NCBI GenBank assembly: GCA_024710445.1
Contig: JANJUT010000026.1
Coordinates: 1 to 8,105 of the forward strand
Source of the DNA: Thiobacillus sp.
Lineage (GTDB): Bacteria; Pseudomonadota; Gammaproteobacteria; Burkholderiales; Thiobacillaceae
Length of the DNA: 8,105 nt
Reading direction: 5' to 3'
How positions within the stretch are numbered: position 1 is the stretch's first letter; the number at the start of each line of letters is the position of its first letter. Below are positions 1 to 8,105 of the stretch, in pieces. The position numbers were made by a program, and so were the translations under genes. The notes beneath the pieces are model-generated. The model had not been told where the DNA came from and searched no databases. It saw nothing but the letters and a program-made list of their open reading frames with translations.

Positions 1-1382
1 TGCAGATCAGCATGGTGACCATGGCGCTCGGCGGATTGTTCGTTTCGTCAGCACTGACCGAGCGCCGTTATTCCGAGATGCGGCTCGACATGCTGGCCAA
101 TCATGACCCGCTGACCGGGCTGCCGAATCGCTCGTACTTTCAGGATTTCCTGACACACGCTCTGGCACGTGCGCAACGTGAAAAACTTCAGGTCTCGCTG
201 CTGTTCATCGACCTTGATCGTTTCAAGCACATCAATGATTCGCAGGGTCACGAGGTGGGTGATCAGGTGCTGCGAATTGTTGCCAGCCGTCTGGACGAAG
301 AGTTGCGTGCCGATGACTTTGTCGCCCGGCTGGGTGGGGACGAGTTTGCCGTCGTCCTGAGCCATCCTCCCGCTTCGCGTGCCGCCAGCCGGGTTGCGCG
401 CAAACTGATCAAGGCCCTGGCTGAATCCTTCAAGCTCGAACAGCGTCGTTATGCCATTGGCGCCAGCATCGGCATCAGCGTGTATCCGGACGACGGACTG
501 GACGCCAACACCTTGCTGCGTCAGGCCGATCTGGCGATGTACCAAGCCAAGCAGCGACGCAGCGGATTTGAGTATTTCAGCGATGAATTGAATACAGTCG
601 CACAGCAGCAATTGAACCTGGAAACCGGGCTGCGTCATGCGCTTGAACGCAAGGAACTGGTGCTGGTGTATCAGCCCAAGGTGGATCTCACCAACGGACA
701 GGTGGTGGGGCTGGAGGCGCTGGTTCGCTGGCTTCCCAAGTCGGGTGGCATTATCTGGCCCGATCAGTTCATTCCGGTGGCTGAAGAAACCGGACTGATC
801 CTGCCGCTGGGCCGCTGGGTGGTGCGGGCTGCCTGCGAGCAATGGGTTTCCTGGCGCGATGCGGGGCTCAACCCGCCTCCGGTGGCGGTCAACCTGTCGC
901 CACGCCAGTTTTCGGATGCACGCCTGATTGACGATATCGAATCCATCCTCAGCGACACCGGCATGGATGTCGCGTATCTGCAGCTGGAGGTGACTGAAAG
1001 TGCCGCAATGGAAAATCCCATGCGCACCTTTGACATGCTGGATGCCTTGCGCCGGCGCGGACTCCACGTCTACATCGATGACTTCGGCACGGGCCATTCC
1101 AACCTGGGCCAGTTGAAACGGATGCCGATTGATACGCTTAAAATCGACAAGAGCTTTGTCGACGATGTGCTGACGGACAGCGACGGGGCTGAAATCACCA
1201 ACGCCATTATTCGCCTCTCGCATGCACTGAACATGCGGGTCGTGGCCGAGGGCGTGGAATCGGCCGAACAGGTGGCGTTTCTGAAGGGGCAAGGGTGTGA
1301 CGAAATCCAGGGCTATGTGGTGGCCAAACCCCTGCCGCCAGACAAGGTGAGTGCATTGTTCACGCAGCGCTTTGTTTTTTGA
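1..1382 (+). CDS. GGDEF-EAL cyclic-di-GMP turnover protein, 3' part (N-terminus outside window)
   Basis: The reading frame is open from base 3, so the gene starts upstream and the ATG at 12 is probably internal. Numbering from that Met, residues 1-15 are hydrophobic and followed by T-E-R-R, resembling the last membrane helix and exit of a MASE1-type sensor (inference). The GGDEF domain (about 27-190) has the signature DPLTGLPNR (32-40), GGDEF intact at 108-112 (bases 333-347), and the RxxD inhibitory site RADD (99-102) exactly five residues upstream. The EAL domain (about 205-450) has EAL at 235-237, the EVTES metal motif, DDFGTG beginning at 356, the KIDKSF segment and EGVES. By family knowledge such proteins make and/or degrade c-di-GMP at the inner membrane; both sites look catalytically complete, so which activity dominates cannot be told. 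It ends at TGA 1380-1382, converging on the cytochrome gene. Confidence 0.93.
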   Translation, partial: QISMVTMALGGLFVSSALTERRYSEMRLDMLANHDPLTGLPNRSYFQDFLTHALARAQREKLQVSLLFIDLDRFKHINDSQGHEVGDQVLRIVASRLDEELRADDFVARLGGDEFAVVLSHPPASRAASRVARKLIKALAESFKLEQRRYAIGASIGISVYPDDGLDANTLLRQADLAMYQAKQRRSGFEYFSDELNTVAQQQLNLETGLRHALERKELVLVYQPKVDLTNGQVVGLEALVRWLPKSGGIIWPDQFIPVAEETGLILPLGRWVVRAACEQWVSWRDAGLNPPPVAVNLSPRQFSDARLIDDIESILSDTGMDVAYLQLEVTESAAMENPMRTFDMLDALRRRGLHVYIDDFGTGHSNLGQLKRMPIDTLKIDKSFVDDVLTDSDGAEITNAIIRLSHALNMRVVAEGVESAEQVAFLKGQGCDEIQGYVVAKPLPPDKVSALFTQRFVF

Positions 1383-1416
1383 TGCTGCTTGGCGAGTCAC
1401 GCGCCGGATAAAAGGC

Positions 1417-1433
1417 ACGCCCGTTGCGGGCGT
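1417..1433 (-). terminator. Hairpin in the convergent gap, probable weak terminator of the cytochrome gene
   Basis: A perfect 7-bp stem (ACGCCCG / CGGGCGT) with a 3-nt loop lies between the two converging stop codons. On the minus strand it starts 4 nt after the cytochrome stop codon and is followed by GCC then TTTT, so it fits an intrinsic terminator for the minus-strand run. On the plus strand no T-tract follows, so it would serve the GGDEF-EAL gene poorly. The short T-run makes this a moderate call. Confidence 0.5.
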
Positions 1434-1437
1434 ACGG

Positions 1438-1812
1438 TCAGTTCTTCGCGCCCTGATCGATCCAGGCGCCTATCATGCTGACATTCTTTTCCGTGAGTTT
1501 TGATTCGCTGTGCGGCATGCGGATAGAGGCATCGAGCTGACCGGACACCATCCGGTACAGGGTGCTGCTCAAGCTGGAACCGGGATGAACCACAGGATTG
1601 AGCCTGGTGCCCTTCATCAAGGTGTCATAACTGTCGAGGCGCAAGCCGGATTGTTCGTATCCCGAGCCGCCCGGCATATGACACGCTACGCAATGGGCAT
1701 CGAGGATCGGTTTGATGCTGGTCTGGTAGGTTGGCGACGGATCATCGCTGCAGCCCGTTTGCAAGGCGGCGGCCAGAATCGGCAAGGCGAAAAATATTGT
1801 GCGTTTCATCAT
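1438..1812 (-). CDS. Small c-type cytochrome lipoprotein (monoheme, PSCyt1-like)
   Basis: A 124-residue protein read from ATG at 1812, chosen because CAGGAG ends 6 nt before it; a GTG five codons further up (1827) would leave the Shine-Dalgarno inside the coding sequence. Residues 1-20 are a signal peptide (MMKR, hydrophobic core, then LQTGC), with Cys21 as likely lipidation site; Gln at -3 makes the lipobox imperfect. One heme c motif, CVACH, is at 41-45. The following pattern (GLRLDSYDTLMKG, then HPGSSLSSTLYRMV, then IRMPHSESKLT and a final W-I-D-Q-G-A-K-N) matches the small planctomycete-type cytochrome c domain also found widely in Proteobacteria. Met99 in RMPHS is the probable distal heme ligand (inference). 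It would act in the periplasm, anchored to a membrane, as an electron carrier; its partner is unknown and no oxidase or heme-maturation gene is nearby. It lies 91 nt downstream of acnA, and co-transcription is possible but interrupted by a hairpin. Confidence 0.82.
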   Translation of the reverse strand: MMKRTIFFALPILAAALQTGCSDDPSPTYQTSIKPILDAHCVACHMPGGSGYEQSGLRLDSYDTLMKGTRLNPVVHPGSSLSSTLYRMVSGQLDASIRMPHSESKLTEKNVSMIGAWIDQGAKN

Positions 1813-1818
1813 GAGCGA

Positions 1819-1823
1819 CTCCT
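1819..1823 (-). promoter_or_regulatory. Shine-Dalgarno that fixes the cytochrome start
   Basis: AGGAG on the minus strand ends 6 nt upstream of ATG 1812 (a second ATG follows immediately at 1809). It is the clearest ribosome binding site in the window and argues against the longer GTG-initiated frame from 1827. Confidence 0.75.
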
Positions 1824-1856
1824 GCACCAGGCCAGTTTGAAAGAGGTGGCGGCAAG

Positions 1857-1886
1857 CCCCATCCAGGCTTGTTGAGCAGGATGGGG
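1857..1886 (-). terminator. Strong hairpin 17 nt after acnA stop (terminator or processing stem)
   Basis: A perfect 8-bp stem, CCCCATCC with GGATGGGG, encloses a 14-nt loop region in which GCT and AGC can extend the pairing around a five-base loop. It sits where an acnA terminator is expected, but no T-run follows on either strand, so it may only attenuate transcription or protect the acnA mRNA end. Transcription may therefore continue into the cytochrome gene. Confidence 0.4.
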
Positions 1887-1903
1887 ACTGAATACCTGAA
1901 GAC

Positions 1904-4561
<2,658 letters not shown>

Positions 4562-4614
4562 GATGGTGGGGCCGGAAAATAGGGGATAAACAGGTTCGAT
4601 TTTAGTGGAAGCGT

Positions 4615-6120
4615 TCAGCTTTCGCGTCTCATTTGCGGGAACAGGATCACGTCGCGGATGCTCGGCGAGTCGGTCAGCAGCATCACCAGGCGGTCGATGC
4701 CGATGCCACATCCGCCGGTGGGGGGCAGGCCGTGTTCCAGCGCGCGGATGAAGTCGGCGTCGTAGTGCATCGCCTCCTCGTCGCCGGCTTCCTTCTGCCG
4801 CACCTGATCCATGAAGCGTTCGGCCTGGTCCTCTGCGTCGTTCAACTCCGAAAAACCATTGGCCATTTCGCGCCCGGTGATGAACAGTTCAAAGCGCTCG
4901 GTGATGTCGGGCTGGGTGTCGGACCGGCGCGCCAGCGGCGAGACCTCGGCCGGATAGTCGATGATGAAAGTCGGCTGGATCAGCAGTGCTTCGGTGGTTT
5001 CTTCGAAGAAGGACAACTGCAGCCCGCCCAGACCATCCTGCGGCTTGTACTTGGCCTTCATCGCCACGAACTGGGCAATCAGCCAGTCGCGGTCGTTCAG
5101 CTGTTCCACGGTGTATTTCGGGTGGTAATGGCGGATTGCATCGACGATGGTGAGGCGGGCGAAGGGCTTGTCGAGGTCGATGGCATGGCCCTGGTAGGCC
5201 ACCGTGGTGGTTCCTGTAGCAGCAATGGCGGCATTGCGAATCAGCGACTCGGTCAGGTCCATCAGGTAGCCGTATTCACGATACGCCTCGTAGAACTCCA
5301 TCATGGTGAATTCGGGGTTGTGCCGCGTCGAGAGCCCTTCGTTGCGGAAGTTGCGGTTGATCTCGAACACCTTTTCGAAGCCGCCAACCACGAGCCGCTT
5401 CAAATACAGCTCCGGCGCGATGCGCAGGAACAGTTCCATGTCGAGCGCGTTGTGGTGCGTGGCAAACGGCTTGGCTGCGGCGCCACCGGGGATGGGGTGC
5501 ATCATCGGCGTTTCCACTTCGAGAAAGTCGCGCTCGACCATGAAGGCGCGGATTGCCTGGATGATCTTCGAGCGGCGCTTGAACGTTTCGCGTGCGGTGT
5601 CGTTGGTGATGAGGTCGAGGTAGCGCTGGCGGTATTTCTGTTCCTGGTCGGCCAGGCCGTGGAATTTTTCCGGCAGCGGGCGCAGGGCTTTCGACAGCAG
5701 GCGGATCGACTTGGCCTGAATGGTCAGCTCGCCCTTGTTGGTCTTGAACAGCGTGCCGCTCACACCCAGAAAATCACCCAGGTCCCAATGCTTGAACGCA
5801 TCGTGCGATTCGGTGCCGGTAAGGTCGTTTGAAATGTAGACCTGGATGCGCCCGCTCATGTCCTGCAGCGTGGCGAAACTGGCCTTGCCCATCACGCGTT
5901 TCAGCATCATGCGGCCGGCCAGTTGCACTTCGACGGCTTCGGCTTCCAGTGTTTCCCTGGCTTTGTCGCCGTGGGCGGCGGCCAGCTTGCCGGCGTAGTC
6001 GCGGCGCTCGAAATCGTTGGGGAAGGCGACGCCCTGTTCGCGGATCGCTGTCAGCTTGGCGCGGCGCTCGGCAATGATCTGGTTTTCGTCGAGTGGCGGA
6101 GTAGAGGTTTCTGTAGTCAT
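4615..6120 (-). CDS. lysS: Lysyl-tRNA synthetase, class II (LysRS)
   Basis: A 501-residue protein (E. coli LysS 505) that attaches lysine to tRNA-Lys in the cytoplasm, using ATP. The N-terminal OB-fold anticodon-binding domain spans about 64-145. The class II catalytic domain follows: motif 1 around 186-215 (ending in V-E-T-P-M-M), motif 2 with FRNEG at 258-262 (Arg259) and the RHNPEF loop, and motif 3 GIGIDRL with Arg477, close to Arg480 expected from E. coli. Full length with the anticodon domain excludes the shorter paralogue EpmA. The start at 6120 (MTTETSTPP) is preferred because the longer frame to 6180 overlaps the toxin gene; no clear Shine-Dalgarno is visible. The toxin stop codon lies 13 nt upstream in the same direction, so lysS either shares the toxin-antitoxin transcript or has a promoter inside that module. 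In many proteobacteria prfB precedes lysS; here it does not. Confidence 0.97.
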   Translation of the reverse strand: MTTETSTPPLDENQIIAERRAKLTAIREQGVAFPNDFERRDYAGKLAAAHGDKARETLEAEAVEVQLAGRMMLKRVMGKASFATLQDMSGRIQVYISNDLTGTESHDAFKHWDLGDFLGVSGTLFKTNKGELTIQAKSIRLLSKALRPLPEKFHGLADQEQKYRQRYLDLITNDTARETFKRRSKIIQAIRAFMVERDFLEVETPMMHPIPGGAAAKPFATHHNALDMELFLRIAPELYLKRLVVGGFEKVFEINRNFRNEGLSTRHNPEFTMMEFYEAYREYGYLMDLTESLIRNAAIAATGTTTVAYQGHAIDLDKPFARLTIVDAIRHYHPKYTVEQLNDRDWLIAQFVAMKAKYKPQDGLGGLQLSFFEETTEALLIQPTFIIDYPAEVSPLARRSDTQPDITERFELFITGREMANGFSELNDAEDQAERFMDQVRQKEAGDEEAMHYDADFIRALEHGLPPTGGCGIGIDRLVMLLTDSPSIRDVILFPQMRRES

Positions 6121-6133
6121 GATGAGCGAATAT

Positions 6134-6571
6134 TCAATCGCCGAAATAGGCGACTTCAAGTTGGAGTTGGTGGGCGGCACGCCGCATCACGTCGTCGGCG
6201 GTAGCGATGCGTGCAAGTCCCGCATTGCGCACGGCAGTGAGGTGAATGGCATCCAGCGTGCGTAGGGGGATAGGATCCGTGCTGTCGAGCACGCGCAGCG
6301 CGTCGCCCAACAAGGGATCGTTATAAGGCACGATGCGGTAATAGTCCTCAGCCAGATGACGGGTGAATTCCGTGCGTGCGAGGTTCATGTAGTCTGCAGT
6401 GATCTGCCTAGTGCGCAGGCGGCGAGCCATGGCGCAGTGCCATTCCAGCATCCCCAGGCGGTTGATGACGATACCATCCGCCTCGGCAACAAGCTGTTCC
6501 ACCTCAGTGGAGCGCGGCTCCGCCACATACAGCTTGATGAGCGCGCTGGTGTCGAGATAAATTTCAGGCAT
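6134..6571 (-). CDS. vapC: PIN-domain ribonuclease toxin, VapC-like
   Basis: A 145-residue PIN-domain protein. The four acidic residues expected for a Mg2+-dependent ribonuclease site are visible: Asp7 in [11 protein letters not shown], Glu43 in MLEWHCAMA, Asp107 in [11 protein letters not shown], and Asp126 (or 127) in IATADDVM. Length and motif order match VapC toxins, which by family knowledge cut tRNA or rRNA and are held inactive by the partner antitoxin. The specific RNA target cannot be predicted. The ATG at 6571 is 6 nt after the antitoxin stop codon with no clear Shine-Dalgarno, suggesting translational coupling to the antitoxin. The frame is intact, so the toxin is probably functional. 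It ends 13 nt before lysS. Confidence 0.9.
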   Translation of the reverse strand: MPEIYLDTSALIKLYVAEPRSTEVEQLVAEADGIVINRLGMLEWHCAMARRLRTRQITADYMNLARTEFTRHLAEDYYRIVPYNDPLLGDALRVLDSTDPIPLRTLDAIHLTAVRNAGLARIATADDVMRRAAHQLQLEVAYFGD

Positions 6572-6577
6572 GTCACG

Positions 6578-6817
6578 CTAGCCGCGAGCGTCCCGGTCTT
6601 CGCGGATCAATACCTCGCTGGGGATTTCCTGCTCCGGCAACTGATCGCGCAGCCACTTGAGTGAAGGCAGCTTGCGCGGGGTTGCTGCGGGTGCCACCGG
6701 CAGAATCCGTGCCACCGGCTCGCCGCGATTCATCACCAGTACTTCGTCGGCGTCGGCGAACATCTGGTCAGGGTGCGACAGGCCTTCGCGGGCCTCGCGG
6801 ATGGTCAGGGTTTTCAT
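6578..6817 (-). CDS. Phd/YefM-type antitoxin of the PIN toxin
   Basis: A 79-residue protein read from ATG 6817, which has GGAG 8 nt upstream; the longer open frame to 6859 would run across the promoter region. The N-terminal half (TIREAREGLS, then DEVLVMNRGEPVARILPV) fits the Phd/YefM DNA-binding and dimerisation fold. The C-terminal part, rich in charged residues (SLKWLRDQLPEQE, then VLIREDRDARG), resembles the toxin-wrapping tail seen in antitoxins paired with PIN toxins. Role by family: it neutralises the toxin and, alone or with the toxin, represses its own promoter. The gap before the toxin gene is 6 nt, the usual antitoxin-first order. The matching operator candidate is the repeat pair at 6851-6877. 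Confidence 0.87.
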   Translation of the reverse strand: MKTLTIREAREGLSHPDQMFADADEVLVMNRGEPVARILPVAPAATPRKLPSLKWLRDQLPEQEIPSEVLIREDRDARG

Positions 6818-6825
6818 GAGGCGGT

Positions 6826-6829
6826 CTCC
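6826..6829 (-). promoter_or_regulatory. Shine-Dalgarno of the antitoxin gene
   Basis: GGAG on the minus strand lies 8 nt upstream of ATG 6817. It supports that start over in-frame candidates further upstream, which would sit at or before the predicted transcription start. Confidence 0.6.
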
Positions 6830-6850
6830 GAGGGAGGAACAGCGCAAAAC

Positions 6851-6877
6851 GTGACACAATTATAGTCAATGTGACAC
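6851..6877 (-). promoter_or_regulatory. Toxin-antitoxin promoter (-10) with flanking direct-repeat operator
   Basis: The minus strand carries a consensus TATAAT at 6859-6864. It is bracketed by two identical GTGTCAC heptamers (6851-6857 and 6871-6877) whose starts are 20 bp apart, about two helix turns, so the repeats face the same side of the DNA. A small inverted repeat, GTCA-atg-TGAC (6865-6875), overlaps the upstream copy. The -35 region is poor, which is not unusual for repressible promoters. Transcription would begin near 6851, giving a leader of about 35 nt with the antitoxin Shine-Dalgarno. On the plus strand TATAGT (6861-6866) could be the -10 of recQ, so the two divergent genes may compete for this site. 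The operator role is inferred. Confidence 0.6.
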
Positions 6878-6900
6878 GCCTTCCGCCAGCTTTGAATTCC

Positions 6901-8105
6901 ATGCCCGACACCCCTTTAGACCTGCTCAGCCGCGTGTTCGGCTACCCCGTGTTTCGCGGCGACCAGGCGGCCATCATCGATACCCTGGTTGCCGGCGATG
7001 ATGCCCTGGTGCTCATGCCTACCGGCGGCGGCAAGTCTGTGTGCTACCAGATCCCGGCGCTGCTGCGCGAGGGCTGCGCGGTGGTGGTGTCGCCGCTGAT
7101 CGCGCTGATGCAGGATCAGGTCGCGGCCTTGAAGGAACTGGGCATTGCGGCCGAATTCCTGAACTCCAGCCTCGACAGCGCCACCGCCATGCAGGTGGAA
7201 CGCGATTTCGTCACCGGGCAGCTGAAGCTGCTCTACGTGGCGCCGGAACGCCTGCTCACGCCGCGTTTCCAGAGCCTGCTCGACCAGGCGCACGTTGCCC
7301 TGTTCGCCATTGATGAAGCGCACTGCGTGTCGCAATGGGGGCACGATTTCCGCCCGGAATATCTGGGCCTGTCGGCGCTGCATGAGCGTTTTCCCGATAT
7401 CCCGCGCATCGCGCTCACCGCCACGGCCGACACCGCGACGCGCGCCGAAATCCTTACCCGGCTTGACCTCACAAGCGCGCGGGTGTTCGTCGCCAGCTTC
7501 GACCGCCCCAACATCCGTTACCGCATCAGCGAAAAGACCGAACCGCGCCGCCAGCTGCTCGATTTCCTGTCCGAACACAAAGACGAGGCAGGAATTGTGT
7601 ACTGCAGCACCCGCAAGAAGGTCGAGGAAACCGCCGATGCGCTCAGGCAGTCCGGTCTCACCGCCTTGCCCTACCACGGCGGCATGGACAACGACACGCG
7701 CCGCCGCCATCAGGAAAAGTTTCTACGCGAGGATGGCGTCGTCATGGTCGCCACGCTCGCCTTCGGCATGGGCATCGACAAACCCGACGTGCGCTTTGTC
7801 GCGCACATGGACCTGCCGCGCTCGGTCGAAGGCTATTACCAGGAAACCGGCCGGGCCGGCCGCGACGGCGAGCCCGCCGAAGCCTGGATGGCGTGGGGCC
7901 TGCAGGACGTCGTCACGCAGCGTCGCTTCATCGACGAGGGTGAGGCCGAGGACGCGCACAAGCGCATCGGCCACGCCAAGCTCGACGCCCTGGTCGGCCA
8001 GCTTGAGGCGCGGCGTCAGCGCCAGCGCAAGGCCGGCGGCGGCGAGCATGGCAAGGCCGACAAGCAGATAAGGGAAACGGACGGGTTTCATGTCATGGCG
8101 TCACG
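6901..8105 (+). CDS. recQ: ATP-dependent DNA helicase RecQ, interrupted near residue 366
   Basis: The frame is open from ATG 6901 to the right edge with no stop. Residues 1-366 are a clear RecQ: motif 0 FGYPVFRGDQ (13-22), Walker A MPTGGGKS (39-46), motif Ia SPLIALMQDQ (64-73), DEAH box 138-141 followed by the aromatic-rich loop CVSQWGHDFRPEY (142-154), motif III ALTATAD (171-177), YCSTRKK, ATLAFGMGIDKPDV, and motif VI QETGRAGRDG (314-323). RecQ unwinds DNA 3' to 5' in recombination and repair. After KLDALVG (ending at base 7998) the family continues with a cysteine-bearing zinc-binding segment, the RQC winged helix and usually HRDC, about 600 residues in all. Here it switches to a basic low-complexity stretch (QLEARRQRQRK...) with no cysteine, which is the reverse strand of an EpsI-like gene. 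The RecQ-like part is therefore 6901-7998. No strong Shine-Dalgarno precedes ATG 6901. It is divergent from the toxin-antitoxin pair. Confidence 0.93.
   Translation, partial: MPDTPLDLLSRVFGYPVFRGDQAAIIDTLVAGDDALVLMPTGGGKSVCYQIPALLREGCAVVVSPLIALMQDQVAALKELGIAAEFLNSSLDSATAMQVERDFVTGQLKLLYVAPERLLTPRFQSLLDQAHVALFAIDEAHCVSQWGHDFRPEYLGLSALHERFPDIPRIALTATADTATRAEILTRLDLTSARVFVASFDRPNIRYRISEKTEPRRQLLDFLSEHKDEAGIVYCSTRKKVEETADALRQSGLTALPYHGGMDNDTRRRHQEKFLREDGVVMVATLAFGMGIDKPDVRFVAHMDLPRSVEGYYQETGRAGRDGEPAEAWMAWGLQDVVTQRRFIDEGEAEDAHKRIGHAKLDALVGQLEARRQRQRKAGGGEHGKADKQIRETDGFHVMAS
7987..7998. other. Chimeric junction between recQ and the antisense EpsI-like gene
   Basis: To the left the plus strand codes for RecQ (A-L-V-G); to the right the minus strand codes for the EpsI-like N-terminus (A-D-Q). 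The bases CTGGTCGGC at 7990-7998, possibly extended to 7987, are compatible with both genes at once, so the two could have been joined at a 9-12 bp match in opposite orientation. Both genes lose their expected continuation here. This may be an assembly or amplification chimera or a true inversion breakpoint. Confidence 0.6.
7987..8091 (-). CDS. N-terminal fragment of an EpsI-like (exosortase-associated) protein
   Basis: Read on the minus strand from ATG 8091, the first 34 residues are a basic start (MKPVRFPY), one hydrophobic segment (about residues 8-25), then LTPRLKLADQ. This resembles the N-terminus of EpsI-family proteins, which are usually encoded directly after an exosortase and take part in exopolysaccharide export or associated protein sorting in beta-proteobacteria. 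The ATG overlaps an upstream TGA as ATGA, typical of that operon. The frame stays open down to 7723, but beyond Gln34 (base 7990) it is simply antisense to recQ and does not give the expected IP..FG.W region. It is thus a 5' fragment joined to recQ. The family call rests on a short stretch recognised from memory and is less certain than the break itself. Confidence 0.55.
8088..8105 (-). CDS. Possible last codons of the gene upstream of the EpsI-like fragment
   Basis: On the minus strand the five codons for R-D-A-M-T are followed by TGA at 8090-8088, which overlaps the ATG of the EpsI-like frame by ATGA. In exosortase loci the upstream gene is the exosortase, so this may be its C-terminal tail. 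Five residues are too few to identify a protein; only the overlap geometry and context support the call. Confidence 0.22.
   Translation of the reverse strand, partial: RDAMT

Noticed and set aside
48..1418. 456-codon open frame antisense to the GGDEF-EAL gene
   Set aside because: The opposite strand shows every expected GGDEF and EAL motif; this frame has no recognisable domain and its length is a by-product of high GC codon use.
4562..4711. Longer acnA start giving 50 extra N-terminal residues
   Set aside because: It would overlap the lysS 3' end, the residues do not resemble aconitase, and the shorter protein has the family length.
4633..5832. 399-codon plus-strand frame across lysS
   Set aside because: Antisense shadow of lysS with no domain signature.
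6851..6877. GTGACAC repeats as a target-site duplication or CRISPR-like repeat
   Set aside because: Only two 7-bp copies 20 bp apart with no element between them; position over the -10 box fits an operator better.
6916..7710. 264-codon minus-strand frame across recQ
   Set aside because: The plus strand carries all RecQ helicase motifs here; the frame is a shadow.
7723..7986. Downstream part of the minus-strand frame that begins as the EpsI-like protein
   Set aside because: It is antisense to conserved RecQ helicase motifs and lacks the expected EpsI continuation, so it was not counted as EpsI coding sequence.
7295..8071. 258-codon plus-strand frame overlapping recQ in another frame
   Set aside because: Ser/Arg/Pro-rich low-complexity shadow; the RecQ frame is open throughout and has the motifs.

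Overview
The window looks like part of a Betaproteobacterium chromosome. The GC content is high. The AcnA-type aconitase and LysRS read like betaproteobacterial proteins, and the right edge carries what appears to be the start of an EpsI-type exosortase-associated protein, common in that class. The exact genus cannot be read from the sequence. No rRNA, tRNA, CRISPR array or insertion sequence was seen, and genes are tightly packed with no gene-free stretch over 300 bases.

Layout. At the left edge (1-1382, + strand) is the 3' part of a membrane-anchored GGDEF-EAL cyclic-di-GMP protein, with both catalytic motifs and the inhibitory site intact. It converges on a run of five minus-strand genes read from 6817 down to 1438: a Phd/YefM-type antitoxin, a PIN-domain (VapC-like) toxin, lysyl-tRNA synthetase (lysS), aconitase (acnA) and a small c-type cytochrome lipoprotein. 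The gaps between them are 6, 13, 53 and 91 nt, so they could share transcripts. Hairpins lie after acnA and after the cytochrome gene. Divergent from the toxin-antitoxin pair is recQ (6901 to the right edge, + strand). The 83-nt gap between them holds a consensus TATAAT on the minus strand bracketed by two GTGTCAC direct repeats, a likely autoregulatory operator.

How the genes relate. lysS and acnA are housekeeping genes (lysine-tRNA charging; citrate to isocitrate in the TCA cycle). The toxin-antitoxin pair sits directly upstream of lysS, so an autoregulated addiction-module promoter may feed an essential synthetase gene. The cytochrome gene may encode a periplasm-facing lipid-anchored electron carrier of unknown partner.

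Most important oddity. recQ follows its family as far as about residue 366, then switches abruptly at 7987-7998. From there to the right edge the sequence reads well on the opposite strand as the N-terminus of an EpsI-like exosortase-associated protein, with an ATGA overlap to an upstream gene. RecQ and EpsI share a 9-12 nt match exactly at the switch. This is a chimeric or inverted junction, either an assembly/amplification artefact or a real rearrangement that truncates both genes. I do not see a clearly new biological system elsewhere in the window.
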